A stretch of 64,000 bases of DNA from the NCBI RefSeq assembly GCF_003601925.1, contig NZ_QZWH01000001.1:144743-208742 (forward strand). The letters are read 5' to 3'. Below the pieces are notes generated by a model. It did not search any database and had not been told where the DNA came from. It saw nothing but the letters and a program-made list of their open reading frames with translations. Position 1 is the stretch's first letter; every line of letters starts with the position of its first letter. Positions 27,728 to 36,268 of this stretch are shown piece after piece. Made by a program: the position numbers and the translations under genes. Origin of the DNA: Buttiauxella izardii. GTDB taxonomy: Bacteria; Pseudomonadota; Gammaproteobacteria; Enterobacterales; Enterobacteriaceae.

Positions 27728-28399
27728 ATGGGTATTTTTTCTCGTTTTGCCGACATCGTGAATGCCAACATCAACTCACTGCTGGAAAAAGCAGAAGATC
27801 CACAGAAGCTGGTACGCCTGATGATTCAGGAAATGGAAGACACGCTGGTTGAAGTGCGTTCCACCTCGGCTCGCGCGCTGGCTGAAAAGAAACAGCTTTC
27901 TCGTCGCGTAGAACAAGCGACCGCACAGCAGGCGGAATGGCAGGAAAAAGCCGAGCTGGCATTGCGTAAAGATAAAGAAGATCTGGCGCGTGCGGCATTG
28001 ATCGAAAAGCAAAAAATGACCGATATGATTGCCACCCTGGAAGATGAAGTGGTGCATGTCGATGAAACCCTGGCGCGCATGAAAAAAGAAATTGGCGAGC
28101 TTGAGAATAAACTCAGCGAAACCCGCGCGCGCCAGCAGGCACTGACATTACGTCACCAGGCGGCTTCTTCTTCACGTGATGTTCGCCGCCAGCTTGATAG
28201 CGGCAAAATTGACGAAGCGATGGCACGTTTTGAATCCTTCGAGCGTCGTATCGACCAGATGGAATCCGAAGCGGAAAGCCACGGTTTTGGCAAACAAAAA
28301 AGCCTCGCGACCGAATTTGCCGAGCTGAAAGCAGATGATGAAATCAGCGAACAACTGGCTGCGCTGAAAGCTAAAATGAACAACCAGGATCGTGGGTAA
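27728..28399 (+). CDS. pspA: Phage shock protein A
   Basis: Membrane-stabilising ESCRT-III-like coiled-coil protein that also binds and inhibits PspF. 223 residues (222 in E. coli). N-terminal amphipathic helix [22 protein letters not shown], long coiled coil through the middle (about 30-190) and conserved C-terminal [18 protein letters not shown] part. Ribosome-binding site AAGAGGA is eight bases before the ATG. First gene of the operon behind the sigma-54 promoter. Confidence 0.97.
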   Translation: MGIFSRFADIVNANINSLLEKAEDPQKLVRLMIQEMEDTLVEVRSTSARALAEKKQLSRRVEQATAQQAEWQEKAELALRKDKEDLARAALIEKQKMTDMIATLEDEVVHVDETLARMKKEIGELENKLSETRARQQALTLRHQAASSSRDVRRQLDSGKIDEAMARFESFERRIDQMESEAESHGFGKQKSLATEFAELKADDEISEQLAALKAKMNNQDRG

Positions 28400-28462
28400 T
28401 TAACTTTGCTGCGGCGTGCTCAGATTGCGCGCCGCAGCAGGCTAGACTTGTAAGGAGTACAC

Positions 28463-28690
28463 ATGAGCGCGCTTTTTCTTGCCATTCCGTTAACGATTTT
28501 TGTGTTGTTCGTCGCCCCCATCTGGTTGTGGCTGCATTACAACAACCGCGCTGCGAATGGCGGGCAGTTATCCCAGGGCGAACAGCAACGTTTGGCACAG
28601 TTGACTGATGAGGCACGTCGTATGCGTGAACGTATTCAGACGCTGGAGCAGATTCTTGATGCAGAACATCCGAACTGGAGAGACAAATAA
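28463..28690 (+). CDS. pspB: Phage shock protein B
   Basis: Small inner-membrane protein that works with PspC to sense envelope stress and pull PspA away from PspF. 75 residues: an N-terminal membrane helix (LFLAIPLTIFVLFVAPIWLWLHY) and a cytoplasmic leucine-rich coiled coil (LAQLTDEARRMRERIQTLEQIL). Its stop overlaps the pspC start by one base. Confidence 0.95.
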   Translation: MSALFLAIPLTIFVLFVAPIWLWLHYNNRAANGGQLSQGEQQRLAQLTDEARRMRERIQTLEQILDAEHPNWRDK

Positions 28691-29049
28691 TGGTGAATAC
28701 ATTTTCCGGTCGTAAATTATGGCGTATCCCTGAAAAGGGCATGGTGAAAGGGGTGTGTGCGGGTATCGCGCAATACCTTGATGTTCCGGTAAAACTGGTG
28801 CGCCTGATTACCGTTTTAGCGATGATTTTTGGCCTGTTCTTCTTTGTTTTGGTCGCTTACATCGCACTGACTTTTATCCTTGACCCGATGCCTGCGGGCG
28901 CGGAGCAGGGTAAACCACAACCGACAAGCCGCGATTTGCTTGATGAAGTGGATGCCGAATTAGCGGCGGGTGAGCAGCGTTTACGTTCCATGGAACGCTA
29001 TATCACGTCTGATACGTTCACGTTGCGTAGCCGTTTCCGTCAGCTTTAA
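28690..29049 (+). CDS. pspC: Phage shock protein C
   Basis: Inner-membrane PspC-domain protein; with PspB it relays envelope stress to PspA. 119 residues as in E. coli. The conserved domain [32 protein letters not shown] is followed by a hydrophobic helix ([21 protein letters not shown]) and a C-terminal leucine-zipper-like segment. It is translationally coupled to pspB. A 36-bp repeat follows before pspD. Confidence 0.95.
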   Translation: MVNTFSGRKLWRIPEKGMVKGVCAGIAQYLDVPVKLVRLITVLAMIFGLFFFVLVAYIALTFILDPMPAGAEQGKPQPTSRDLLDEVDAELAAGEQRLRSMERYITSDTFTLRSRFRQL

Positions 29050-29057
29050 CCTCAGAC

Positions 29058-29093
29058 TTTCTCCCTCTCCAGGGGAGAGGGCCGGGGTGGGGG
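29058..29093. repeat. CCCTCTCC/GGAGAGGG intergenic repeat element
   Basis: The stem CCCTCTCC / GGAGAGGG with a 3-base loop is followed by GCCGGGGTGGGGGC. This composite is a recurrent intergenic element in many gamma-proteobacterial genomes as I recall it. It sits between pspC and pspD and could fold in the operon mRNA, affecting pspD expression. Confidence 0.6.
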
Positions 29094-29138
29094 CGAACAG
29101 ATCTCATGCAAATTCTTAACCGTTACACCGGAGATAAC

Positions 29139-29369
29139 ATGTCCAAATTCCAGACGGCTGCAAACAAAGCAAAGCCAGGCCTGAAAATCGTTGGCAAATT
29201 AGTGCTGCTGACGGCTTTGCGTTATGGCCCCGCAGGCGTCGCGGGTTGGGCGGTTAAATCCGTGGCGCGTCGCCCGTTGAAAATGCTCTTAGCGTTAACG
29301 CTTGAGCCCATCATGGCGAAAATTTTGCGCAAGGTTTCAGCGCGTTACAACGGTCCTTCAGTTAAATAA
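29139..29369 (+). CDS. pspD: Phage shock protein D
   Basis: Small peripheral inner-membrane protein of the psp operon, exact role unclear. ATG 29139 gives 76 residues (73 in E. coli) with CCGGAGA eight bases upstream; the frame is open 11 codons further but the extension has no ribosome-binding site. Basic N-terminal part [18 protein letters not shown], then hydrophobic segments and [16 protein letters not shown]. coli has pspE, a rhodanese, directly after it; here a terminator and the ycj locus follow, so pspE is absent. Confidence 0.9.
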   Translation: MSKFQTAANKAKPGLKIVGKLVLLTALRYGPAGVAGWAVKSVARRPLKMLLALTLEPIMAKILRKVSARYNGPSVK

Positions 29370-29383
29370 CCCTTCTTCTGAAC

Positions 29384-29418
29384 CTGTTCCGCTCCTTCAG
29401 GAGTGGAACAGTTCCTTT
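29384..29418 (+). terminator. Terminator of psp operon
   Basis: 13-bp stem CTGTTCCGCTCCT / AGGAGTGGAACAG (one G-U pair) around a short loop, followed by TTCCTTTTC. Confidence 0.85.
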
Positions 29419-29492
29419 TCTACGATTCCATTCCCGTTGTTTCATTTAAATTTGCGTTACCTCACAAATATTAATCTTCAGATTCCCCCGCG

Positions 29493-29521
29493 TTGACACA
29501 AAAATAAACCGAGAGTAGTCT
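29493..29521 (+). promoter_or_regulatory. Promoter of ycjM operon
   Basis: A perfect -35 TTGACA (29493-29498), 17-base spacer and a poor -10 TAGTCT (29516-29521). The predicted start near 29528 places the operator at 29531-29544 just downstream of it, a repressing position. A short inverted repeat CGAGA-N4-TCTCG covers the -10. Confidence 0.6.
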
Positions 29522-29530
29522 CGCTTCTCG

Positions 29531-29544
29531 TGGTACCGCTCCCA
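29531..29544. promoter_or_regulatory. YcjW-type operator at ycjM promoter
   Basis: TGGTACCGCTCCCA is an imperfect palindrome with the central CG common in LacI-family operators (half sites TGGTAC and TGGGAG). The same 14 bases occur in reverse orientation at 39555-39568, just before ycjU. Both sites lie in the locus that in E. coli is under the LacI-type regulator YcjW, encoded here at 44231-45241. Confidence 0.7.
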
Positions 29545-29558
29545 TGAGAAAGCTAAAA

Positions 29559-31244
29559 ATGCAAAAAATTAAAGAATTGCTATCCAGCATTTACGACAAC
29601 ACGTTAAATGAACGCGTCATAGACGAATTTATTTCAAGGGTAGAACAGGGCAAGCGTTCCGCTATGAACGCCCGCAAACAAGGCTGGGACGAGAGTGATG
29701 TGGTGCTCATTACCTATGCCGATCAGTTTCATCAGCAGAATGAAAAAACCTTAAATACACTTAACGATTTTTATAATCGCTGGCTCAATAAGAGTTTCTC
29801 TCATATACATCTTCTGCCATTTTACCCATGGTCATCGGATGATGGTTTTTCGGTGATTGATTATCATCAGGTTGATCCCGTTTGTGGCAACTGGAACGAT
29901 ATTGCAAAGTTAAACAAATCGACAAAATTAATGTTCGATTTTGTTTGCAACCATATATCAGCGAAAAGCAATTGGTTCCAGCAATATCTGGCAGGCAATC
30001 CAGAATTTAAGAATTTCTTTATTGCGGTTAATCCAGAATCTGATTTATCAGCGGTGACGCGCCCACGGGCGTTACCGTTGCTTTCGCCATTTACACTGGC
30101 AGACGGCACAAAACAACATATCTGGACAACGTTCAGCGATGATCAAATTGACCTCAACTTTGCTAATCCGCAGGTGCTATTGGCAATGGTTGATGTGCTG
30201 CTGCACTACCTGAAAGAAGGCGCGGATTACATTCGCCTGGATGCCGTGGGATACATGTGGAAAACCATCGGCACAAATTGTATTCACCTGGAAAAAACGC
30301 ATCAACTGGTGAAATTATTCCGTGCGGTTGTCGATGAAGTTGCCCCTGGTACCGTGCTGATTACCGAAACCAACGTCCCGCATAAAGATAATATTTCTTA
30401 CCTCGGCAACGGTCATGACGAAGCGCACATGGTGTATCAGTTCCCACTGCCGCCGTTAGTTCTGCATGCCATTCATACCGGTTCTGCCAAAGTCTTAAGC
30501 CAGTGGGGCGCATCATTAGGAAGTAACGGAAACAGGGATACGACCTGGTTTAACTTCCTCGCATCCCACGACGGTATTGGCCTGAACCCACTGCGCGGAA
30601 TCCTACCAGAAGAGGAAATCTTACAACTGGTGAATCAGCTGCAAGAAGAAGGGGCCTTGGTCAACTGGAAAAATAATCCGGACGGGACGCGTAGCCCGTA
30701 TGAAATAAACGTCACTTATATGGATGCGTTAAATCGTCGTGATAGCCACGATGAAGAACGCCTGGCGAGATTTATCTTAGCTCACGCCATATTACTGGCT
30801 TTCCCTGGCGTCCCGGCAATATACATTCAAAGTATTCTCGGCTCGCGTAACGATTATGCGGGTGTTGAACGGTTGGGTTATAACCGCGCAATAAATCGCC
30901 AGAAATATGATTTGAATGAAATCGAAAGCGAATTATCGAGTGAAAATACTTTACGCGAACAGGTCTACAAAAAATTATCTCATCTGATCAATGTTCGTAA
31001 AAAACAGCCCGCGTTCCATCCCGACAGTGCCTTTAATGCAGATTGTATCAATGACAGTCTGCTAATGATTAAACGTCATTCAGATAATGGCCATAATGTT
31101 CTGGCGTTATTTAATTTGAGCAGTAAACCTCAGTCTCTTGAGCTGCCAGATAATAATTTTGAAGATTTAATTACCGGGTTAAAAATTAACGCAAATCAAT
31201 CTTACAACATGCAGCCTTATCAGGTGTTGTGGCTTAGCTATTAA
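29559..31244 (+). CDS. ycjM: GH13 glycoside phosphorylase YcjM (glucosylglycerate phosphorylase type)
   Basis: Sucrose-phosphorylase-like enzyme of glycoside hydrolase family 13, subfamily 18. The E. coli homologue was assigned as a 2-O-alpha-glucosylglycerate phosphorylase releasing glucose 1-phosphate. Visible: YADQFHQQNEKTL, HLLPFYPWSSDDGFSVIDY, nucleophile region YIRLDAVGYMWK, acid/base region LITETNVPH and FLASHDGIGLNPLRG. I start at ATG 29559 (561 residues; E. coli 559). An upstream ATG at 29544 overlaps the operator and lacks a ribosome-binding site. First gene of the ycj operon. Confidence 0.88.
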   Translation: MQKIKELLSSIYDNTLNERVIDEFISRVEQGKRSAMNARKQGWDESDVVLITYADQFHQQNEKTLNTLNDFYNRWLNKSFSHIHLLPFYPWSSDDGFSVIDYHQVDPVCGNWNDIAKLNKSTKLMFDFVCNHISAKSNWFQQYLAGNPEFKNFFIAVNPESDLSAVTRPRALPLLSPFTLADGTKQHIWTTFSDDQIDLNFANPQVLLAMVDVLLHYLKEGADYIRLDAVGYMWKTIGTNCIHLEKTHQLVKLFRAVVDEVAPGTVLITETNVPHKDNISYLGNGHDEAHMVYQFPLPPLVLHAIHTGSAKVLSQWGASLGSNGNRDTTWFNFLASHDGIGLNPLRGILPEEEILQLVNQLQEEGALVNWKNNPDGTRSPYEINVTYMDALNRRDSHDEERLARFILAHAILLAFPGVPAIYIQSILGSRNDYAGVERLGYNRAINRQKYDLNEIESELSSENTLREQVYKKLSHLINVRKKQPAFHPDSAFNADCINDSLLMIKRHSDNGHNVLALFNLSSKPQSLELPDNNFEDLITGLKINANQSYNMQPYQVLWLSY

Positions 31245-31259
31245 TATAAGGGAATAACA

Positions 31260-32552
31260 ATGAAAACTTCCAAAACAGTGCTGTTAACAGCACTGATAGC
31301 CGCTGCTTTACTCTCAGGATGTAAACAGGACGATCCTGAACAGGTCACGATTGAGTTTATGCACTCATCGGTTGAACAGGAACGCCAGGCCGTCATCAGC
31401 AAATTGATCGAGCGCTTCACCCAGGAAAACCCGCAAATTATCGTCAAACAAGTGCCGGTTGAAGAAGATGCCTACAACACCAAAGTGATTACGCTTGCTC
31501 GTTCCGGCGCGCTGCCAGAAGTGATTGAAGTCAGCCATGACTATGCAAAAGTCATGGATAAAGAACAGCTTATCGACAGAGATGCGGTAAAAAAGGTTGT
31601 GACTAGCGTTGGCGAAAACAGCTTCTACGACGGCGTTCTGCGCGTGGTGCGCACCGAAGATGCAACGGCATTTACCGGCGTGCCTATCAGCGCCTGGTTG
31701 GGCGGCATTTGGTATCGCAAATCCGCGCTGGCGAAAGCGGGAATCGCCGAGCCGAAAAACTGGACTGAATTGCTCGATGCCGCACGTAGCATGACCAATA
31801 CGGCCAACAAGAAATATGGCATTGCGCTGCCAACCGCCGAAAGCGTGATGACTGAGCAGACGTTCTCACAGTTCGCACTGTCCAACGGCGCCAACGTCTT
31901 TGACGCAAACGGCAATGTCACCGTGAACTCGCCCGCCATGCTCGCCTCCCTCAATTACTACCGCGACCTTGCGCAGTACACCATGCCGGGTTCCAACGAC
32001 GTGATGGAAATTAAAGACGCCTTTATGAATGGCACCGCGCCAATGGCCGTCTATTCCACCTACATCCTCCCGGCCTTCTATAAAGACGGTTCGCCGCAAG
32101 ATTTGGGCTTTGTGGTGCCAACGGAAAAATCTCCAGCGGTATACGGCATGTTGACCTCGCTAACCATTACCTCTGGCCAAAGCAAAGAAGAAACCGCAGC
32201 GGCTGAAAAGTTCGTCACCTTCCTTGAAAAGGCACAGAACTCCGCCGATTGGGTGTTGATGTCGCCAGGTGCCGCGCTGCCGGTCACCAAGGCCGTGGTG
32301 GAAACCGACAGTTATAAAAACAACGAAGTAATCAAAGCCTTTGGTTCATTGCCTTACGAGCTGATTGCCCAATTCGCCAACGTGCAGGTTTTTGGTTCTG
32401 TCGGTGAGAAGAACTTTACCCGCATGGGCGATATCACCGGCTCAGCCATTTTAAGTGAAATGGTCAACCAGGTGACGGTAGGGAAGCAGGCTACCGCCCC
32501 GGCACTCGATAAGAGCCAGGGTCGCATCGTTGAGTTAATGAAACAACACTGA
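31260..32552 (+). CDS. ycjN: Sugar ABC transporter binding lipoprotein YcjN
   Basis: Extracellular solute-binding protein of the carbohydrate family 1 type (MalE/UgpB-like), anchored as lipoprotein: lipobox LLSGC with Cys21. 430 residues as in E. coli. The conserved middle RKSALAKAGIAEPKNWTELLDAA is typical of this family. AGGGA is seven bases upstream of the ATG. It should capture the glucoside for YcjOP-YcjV. The exact ligand is unknown. Confidence 0.92.
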   Translation: MKTSKTVLLTALIAAALLSGCKQDDPEQVTIEFMHSSVEQERQAVISKLIERFTQENPQIIVKQVPVEEDAYNTKVITLARSGALPEVIEVSHDYAKVMDKEQLIDRDAVKKVVTSVGENSFYDGVLRVVRTEDATAFTGVPISAWLGGIWYRKSALAKAGIAEPKNWTELLDAARSMTNTANKKYGIALPTAESVMTEQTFSQFALSNGANVFDANGNVTVNSPAMLASLNYYRDLAQYTMPGSNDVMEIKDAFMNGTAPMAVYSTYILPAFYKDGSPQDLGFVVPTEKSPAVYGMLTSLTITSGQSKEETAAAEKFVTFLEKAQNSADWVLMSPGAALPVTKAVVETDSYKNNEVIKAFGSLPYELIAQFANVQVFGSVGEKNFTRMGDITGSAILSEMVNQVTVGKQATAPALDKSQGRIVELMKQH

Positions 32553-32567
32553 ACCACAGGATAAGTC

Positions 32568-33443
32568 ATGATGAAAAAGTGGTTTTCAGGCCGCTCTGAC
32601 ATGCCATTTGCCATGATGCTACTGGCCCCCAGCTTGTTATTGCTGGGGGGATTAGTGGCCTGGCCGATGCTGTCGAATATCGAAATTAGTTTCCTGCGTT
32701 TGCCGCTGAACCCGAACATCAGTTCGCGGTTTATCGGCCTGGAAAACTACATCAATATCCTGACGGATGCGGCTTTCTGGCACTCGTTGTGGACCACATT
32801 CTGGTACACCGCGTTGGTCGTTCTGGGCAGCACAGGTTTAGGACTGGGTGTGGCGCTGTTTTTCAACCGCGAATTTCGGATGCGTAAAACGGCGCGCTCG
32901 CTGGTGATCCTTTCCTACGTCACGCCATCTATCTCGCTGGTGTTTGCGTGGAAATACATGTTCAACAGCGGTTACGGCATCGTGAACTTCCTCGGCGTGG
33001 ACGTGTTGCACATGTTTGATGAAGCGCCGCTGTGGTTCGATAACCCCGGCAGCAGCTTCTTCCTGGTGGTGCTGTTCGCCATCTGGCGCTACTTCCCGTA
33101 TGCGTTTATTTCGTTTCTCGCCATTTTGCAGACCATCGACAAATCCTTGTACGAAGCCGCAGAAATGGACGGGGCCAACGGTTGGCAGAAATTCAAAATC
33201 GTTACGCTGCCCGCGATTATGCCGGTGCTGGCAACCGTGGTGACGCTGCGCACCATCTGGATGTTCTACATGTTTGCCGATGTCTGGTTGCTGACCACCA
33301 AAGTCAACATTCTTGGCGTCTATCTGTATAAAACCGCCTTTGCCTTTAATGACTTAGGGAAAGCAGCGGCTATTTCCGTCGTGCTGTTCGTCATTATCTT
33401 CGCCGTCATCCTGCTGACCAGAAAACGGGTAAATCTCAAATGA
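32568..33443 (+). CDS. ycjO: Sugar ABC transporter permease YcjO
   Basis: MalF/UgpA-type permease, 291 residues, six predicted membrane helices. The EAA coupling loop reads YEAAEMDGANGWQKFKIVTLPAI. Start codons ATG-ATG at 32568 and 32571; ribosome-binding site AGGATAAG. Its stop overlaps the ycjP start by four bases. Confidence 0.93.
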   Translation: MMKKWFSGRSDMPFAMMLLAPSLLLLGGLVAWPMLSNIEISFLRLPLNPNISSRFIGLENYINILTDAAFWHSLWTTFWYTALVVLGSTGLGLGVALFFNREFRMRKTARSLVILSYVTPSISLVFAWKYMFNSGYGIVNFLGVDVLHMFDEAPLWFDNPGSSFFLVVLFAIWRYFPYAFISFLAILQTIDKSLYEAAEMDGANGWQKFKIVTLPAIMPVLATVVTLRTIWMFYMFADVWLLTTKVNILGVYLYKTAFAFNDLGKAAAISVVLFVIIFAVILLTRKRVNLK

Positions 33444-34285
33444 CCGCAAACAACCGCAAACTCATTGGCCGCATCGGCTTTTATCTGGGGCTGGCGCTAT
33501 TCCTGGTGGTCACGTTATTCCCGTTCTTTGTGATGCTGATGACGTCGTTCAAAAGCCCGCGAGAAGCGATTTCGTTGCATCCGACCATCTTCCCGCAGGA
33601 GTGGACGCTGCAACATTACATCGACATTTTTAACCCGACCATTTTCCCGTTTTTGACCTATTTCAAAAACAGCCTGGTGGTGTCGCTAACCTCTTCAGCG
33701 ATCGCCGTTTTCATCGGCATTTTAGGGGCTTATGCGCTGTCGAAACTGCGCTTTAAAGGGCGCATGACCATCAACGCCAGTTTTTATGCCGTATACATGT
33801 TCTCGGGAATTTTGCTGGTGGTGCCGCTGTTCAAAATCATCACCGCGCTGGGGATTTACGACACCGAACTGGCGCTGATTATCACCATGGTGACGCAAAC
33901 CCTGCCGACAGCCGTATTCATGCTGAAAAGCTACTTCGACACCATTCCTGACGAAATCGAAGAAGCGGCAATGATGGATGGGCTGAACCGCCTGCAAATC
34001 ATCTTTTACATCACCGTGCCGCTGGCGATTTCCGGCCTGGTGTCGGTGTTCGTCTACTGCTTTATGGTGGCGTGGAACGACTATCTGTTCGCTTCCATTT
34101 TCCTTTCCAGTTCCGCGAACTTCACCTTGCCAGTTGGCCTGAGCACGTTGTTCAGCACGCCGGATTACGTATGGGGAAGAATGATGGCCGCGTCGTTAGT
34201 GACCGCGTTGCCAGTGGTTGTGATGTATGCGCTTTCCGAACGTTTTATCAAGAGTGGCCTGACGGCAGGCGGCGTGAAAGGTTGA
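33440..34285 (+). CDS. ycjP: Sugar ABC transporter permease YcjP
   Basis: MalG/UgpE-type permease, 281 residues with about six helices. The coupling loop is IEEAAMMDGLNRLQIIFYITVPLA. Forms the channel with YcjO. A pair of inverted REP elements separates it from ycjQ, a common place for mRNA stabilisation or partial termination between transporter and enzyme genes. Confidence 0.93.
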   Translation: MTANNRKLIGRIGFYLGLALFLVVTLFPFFVMLMTSFKSPREAISLHPTIFPQEWTLQHYIDIFNPTIFPFLTYFKNSLVVSLTSSAIAVFIGILGAYALSKLRFKGRMTINASFYAVYMFSGILLVVPLFKIITALGIYDTELALIITMVTQTLPTAVFMLKSYFDTIPDEIEEAAMMDGLNRLQIIFYITVPLAISGLVSVFVYCFMVAWNDYLFASIFLSSSANFTLPVGLSTLFSTPDYVWGRMMAASLVTALPVVVMYALSERFIKSGLTAGGVKG

Positions 34286-34290
34286 ACAAT

Positions 34291-34372
34291 GTCGGATGGC
34301 GCTTGCGCTTATCCGACCTACGAGAATCATCTGAATGCTTTTGTAGGGTGGATAAGCGCAGCGTCATCCACC
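34291..34372. repeat. REP pair (BIME) between ycjP and ycjQ
   Basis: Two inverted REP-like units: GTCGGATGGCGCTTGCGCTT... (34291-34321) and GTAGGGTGGATAAGCGCAGC... (34343-34372), separated by about 20 bases. Each can fold into a hairpin. Further single copies lie behind tyrR and mppA. Confidence 0.85.
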
Positions 34373-34401
34373 AAAAATATTTTAAATATCGGAGTTAAAG
34401 A

Positions 34402-35451
34402 ATGAAGAAGTTAATCGCAACCGCACCGCGCGTCGCGGCATTAGTGGAATACGAAGATCGCCCGGTTCTGGCCCACGAAGTGAAAATCAAAGTCGCCTTT
34501 GGCGCACCAAAACACGGTACCGAAGTCGTGGATTTCCGCGCCGCTAGTCCTTTTATTGATGAAGAGTTCAACACCGAATGGAACCTGTTTGTGCCACGCG
34601 CCGAAGGTGCTGCTCGCGGTATCGAATTCGGGAAATTCCAGCTCGGAAACATGGTAGTTGGCGAAGTCGTTAAACGAGGTTCGGACGTGACCGACTACCA
34701 AATCGGCGACTCCGTTTGCACTTACGGCCCATTACAAGAAACCGTAATCGCCAACGGCGTTAACAACTACAAATTGCGCAAAATGCCTGCCGGTTCGAGC
34801 TGGAAAAACGCGGTTTGTTACGACCCGGCGCAATTCGCCATGAGCGGCGTGCGTGATGGAAACGTACGCGTGGGTGATTTTGTGGTGGTCGTTGGGTTGG
34901 GCGCCATCGGGCAAATTGCGGTTCAACTGGCGAAGAAAGCCGGTGCATCCATTGTGATTGGTGTTGACCCTATCGAACACCGCTGTGATATCGCCAAACG
35001 CCACGGCGCAGATTTCTGCTTTAACCCCATCGGCACCGACGTGGGCCTGGAAATCAAAAAAATCACCAACAAACTGGGCGCGGACGTGATCATCGAAACC
35101 AGCGGTAACGATCAGGCGTTACAGGCCGCTCTGCGCGGTATCGCTTACGGCGGCACTATCTCTTACGTGGCCTTCGCCAAACCGTTCCATGATTTTAACC
35201 TCGGTCGTGAAGCGCACTTCAACAACGCCAAAATCGTCTTTTCACGCGGCAGCAGCGAACCGAACCCGGATTATCCGCGCTGGGATCGCAAACGCATCGA
35301 AGAAACCTGTTGGGAATTGCTGATGAACGGTTATCTCAATTGTGAAGACCTGATTGACCCGGTGGTGACGTTCCATGACAGCGCTGAAAGCTATATGAAG
35401 TACGTGGATCAGCATCCGGATCTAAGTATCAAAATGGGCGTTGTTTTTTAA
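34402..35451 (+). CDS. ycjQ: D-guloside 3-dehydrogenase YcjQ
   Basis: Medium-chain dehydrogenase/reductase family oxidoreductase, 349 residues. In E. coli YcjQ oxidises D-gulosides at C3, with YcjR and YcjS converting gulosides to glucosides. GroES-like N-terminal domain and a Rossmann domain with VVVVGLGAIGQIAVQLAKKAG. The zinc-type cysteine set of classical alcohol dehydrogenases is not obvious. ATG 34402 has GGAG seven bases upstream. Confidence 0.92.
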   Translation: MKKLIATAPRVAALVEYEDRPVLAHEVKIKVAFGAPKHGTEVVDFRAASPFIDEEFNTEWNLFVPRAEGAARGIEFGKFQLGNMVVGEVVKRGSDVTDYQIGDSVCTYGPLQETVIANGVNNYKLRKMPAGSSWKNAVCYDPAQFAMSGVRDGNVRVGDFVVVVGLGAIGQIAVQLAKKAGASIVIGVDPIEHRCDIAKRHGADFCFNPIGTDVGLEIKKITNKLGADVIIETSGNDQALQAALRGIAYGGTISYVAFAKPFHDFNLGREAHFNNAKIVFSRGSSEPNPDYPRWDRKRIEETCWELLMNGYLNCEDLIDPVVTFHDSAESYMKYVDQHPDLSIKMGVVF

Positions 35452-35466
35452 TTTAAGGATTTAATC

Positions 35467-36255
35467 ATGAAAATCGGTACTCAGAATCAGGCATTTTTCC
35501 CGGCAGACATTTTAGAAAAGTTTAAATACATCAAAGCGATGGGATTCGATGCTTTCGAAATCGACGGCAAATTGTTAGTTGAAAACGTTCTGGCCGTTAA
35601 AGCCGCTATCGCGCAAACCGGCCTGCCAGTGACCACCGCATGTGGCGGTTACGATGGCTGGATTGGCGATTTTATTGAAGAGCGCCGCCTGAACGGCCTG
35701 CAACAAATCACCCGCATTCTGGAAGCGCTGGCAGAAGTGGGCGGCAAAGGAATCGTGGTGCCTGCGGCATGGGGCATGTTTACCTACCGTTTGCCGCCGA
35801 TGAACTCGCCGCGCAGCCAGGCAGGCGACCGTAAAGCAGTCAGCGATTCGTTGCGTTATCTCGATGAAGTGGCGGCGCGTACCGGCACCGTGGTTTATCT
35901 CGAACCGCTTAACCGCTATCAGGATCACATGATCAACACCCTGGCGGATGCGCGTTCCTACATCGAAGAAAATCAGCTGAAACACACGCAAATCATCGGC
36001 GATTTCTATCACATGAACATCGAAGAAGACGATATCAGCGAAGCCTTCCATAAAAATCGCGATCTGCTGGGCCACGTGCATATTGCCGACAATCATCGTT
36101 ACCAGCCGGGCAGCGGCAGCATTGATTTCAAAAAGCATTTTGAACAGCTTCGCACCGATGGCTATGACGGCTACATCGTCTACGAAGGTCGCATTCGCGC
36201 AGAAGATCCGGCGGCGGCCTATCAGCAATCGCTGCAATTTTTGCGTACCTGCTAA
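35467..36255 (+). CDS. ycjR: 3-keto-D-guloside 4-epimerase YcjR
   Basis: AP-endonuclease-2-like TIM-barrel sugar isomerase/epimerase, 262 residues. In E. coli it epimerises 3-keto-gulosides and 3-keto-glucosides at C4. Probable metal ligands are a Glu in VYLEPLNRY, the Asp-His set GDFYHMNIEEDDI and HVHIADNHRYQPGSGSIDF, and the last Glu in YIVYEGRI. It lies 15 bases after ycjQ with AAGGATTTAATC before the ATG. Confidence 0.92.
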   Translation: MKIGTQNQAFFPADILEKFKYIKAMGFDAFEIDGKLLVENVLAVKAAIAQTGLPVTTACGGYDGWIGDFIEERRLNGLQQITRILEALAEVGGKGIVVPAAWGMFTYRLPPMNSPRSQAGDRKAVSDSLRYLDEVAARTGTVVYLEPLNRYQDHMINTLADARSYIEENQLKHTQIIGDFYHMNIEEDDISEAFHKNRDLLGHVHIADNHRYQPGSGSIDFKKHFEQLRTDGYDGYIVYEGRIRAEDPAAAYQQSLQFLRTC

Positions 36256-36268
36256 GGGGCAACGTGAA

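Noticed and set aside
35575..36237. 220-codon open frame antisense to ycjR
   Set aside because: Lies wholly within ycjR, whose function and motifs are clear; no start signal.
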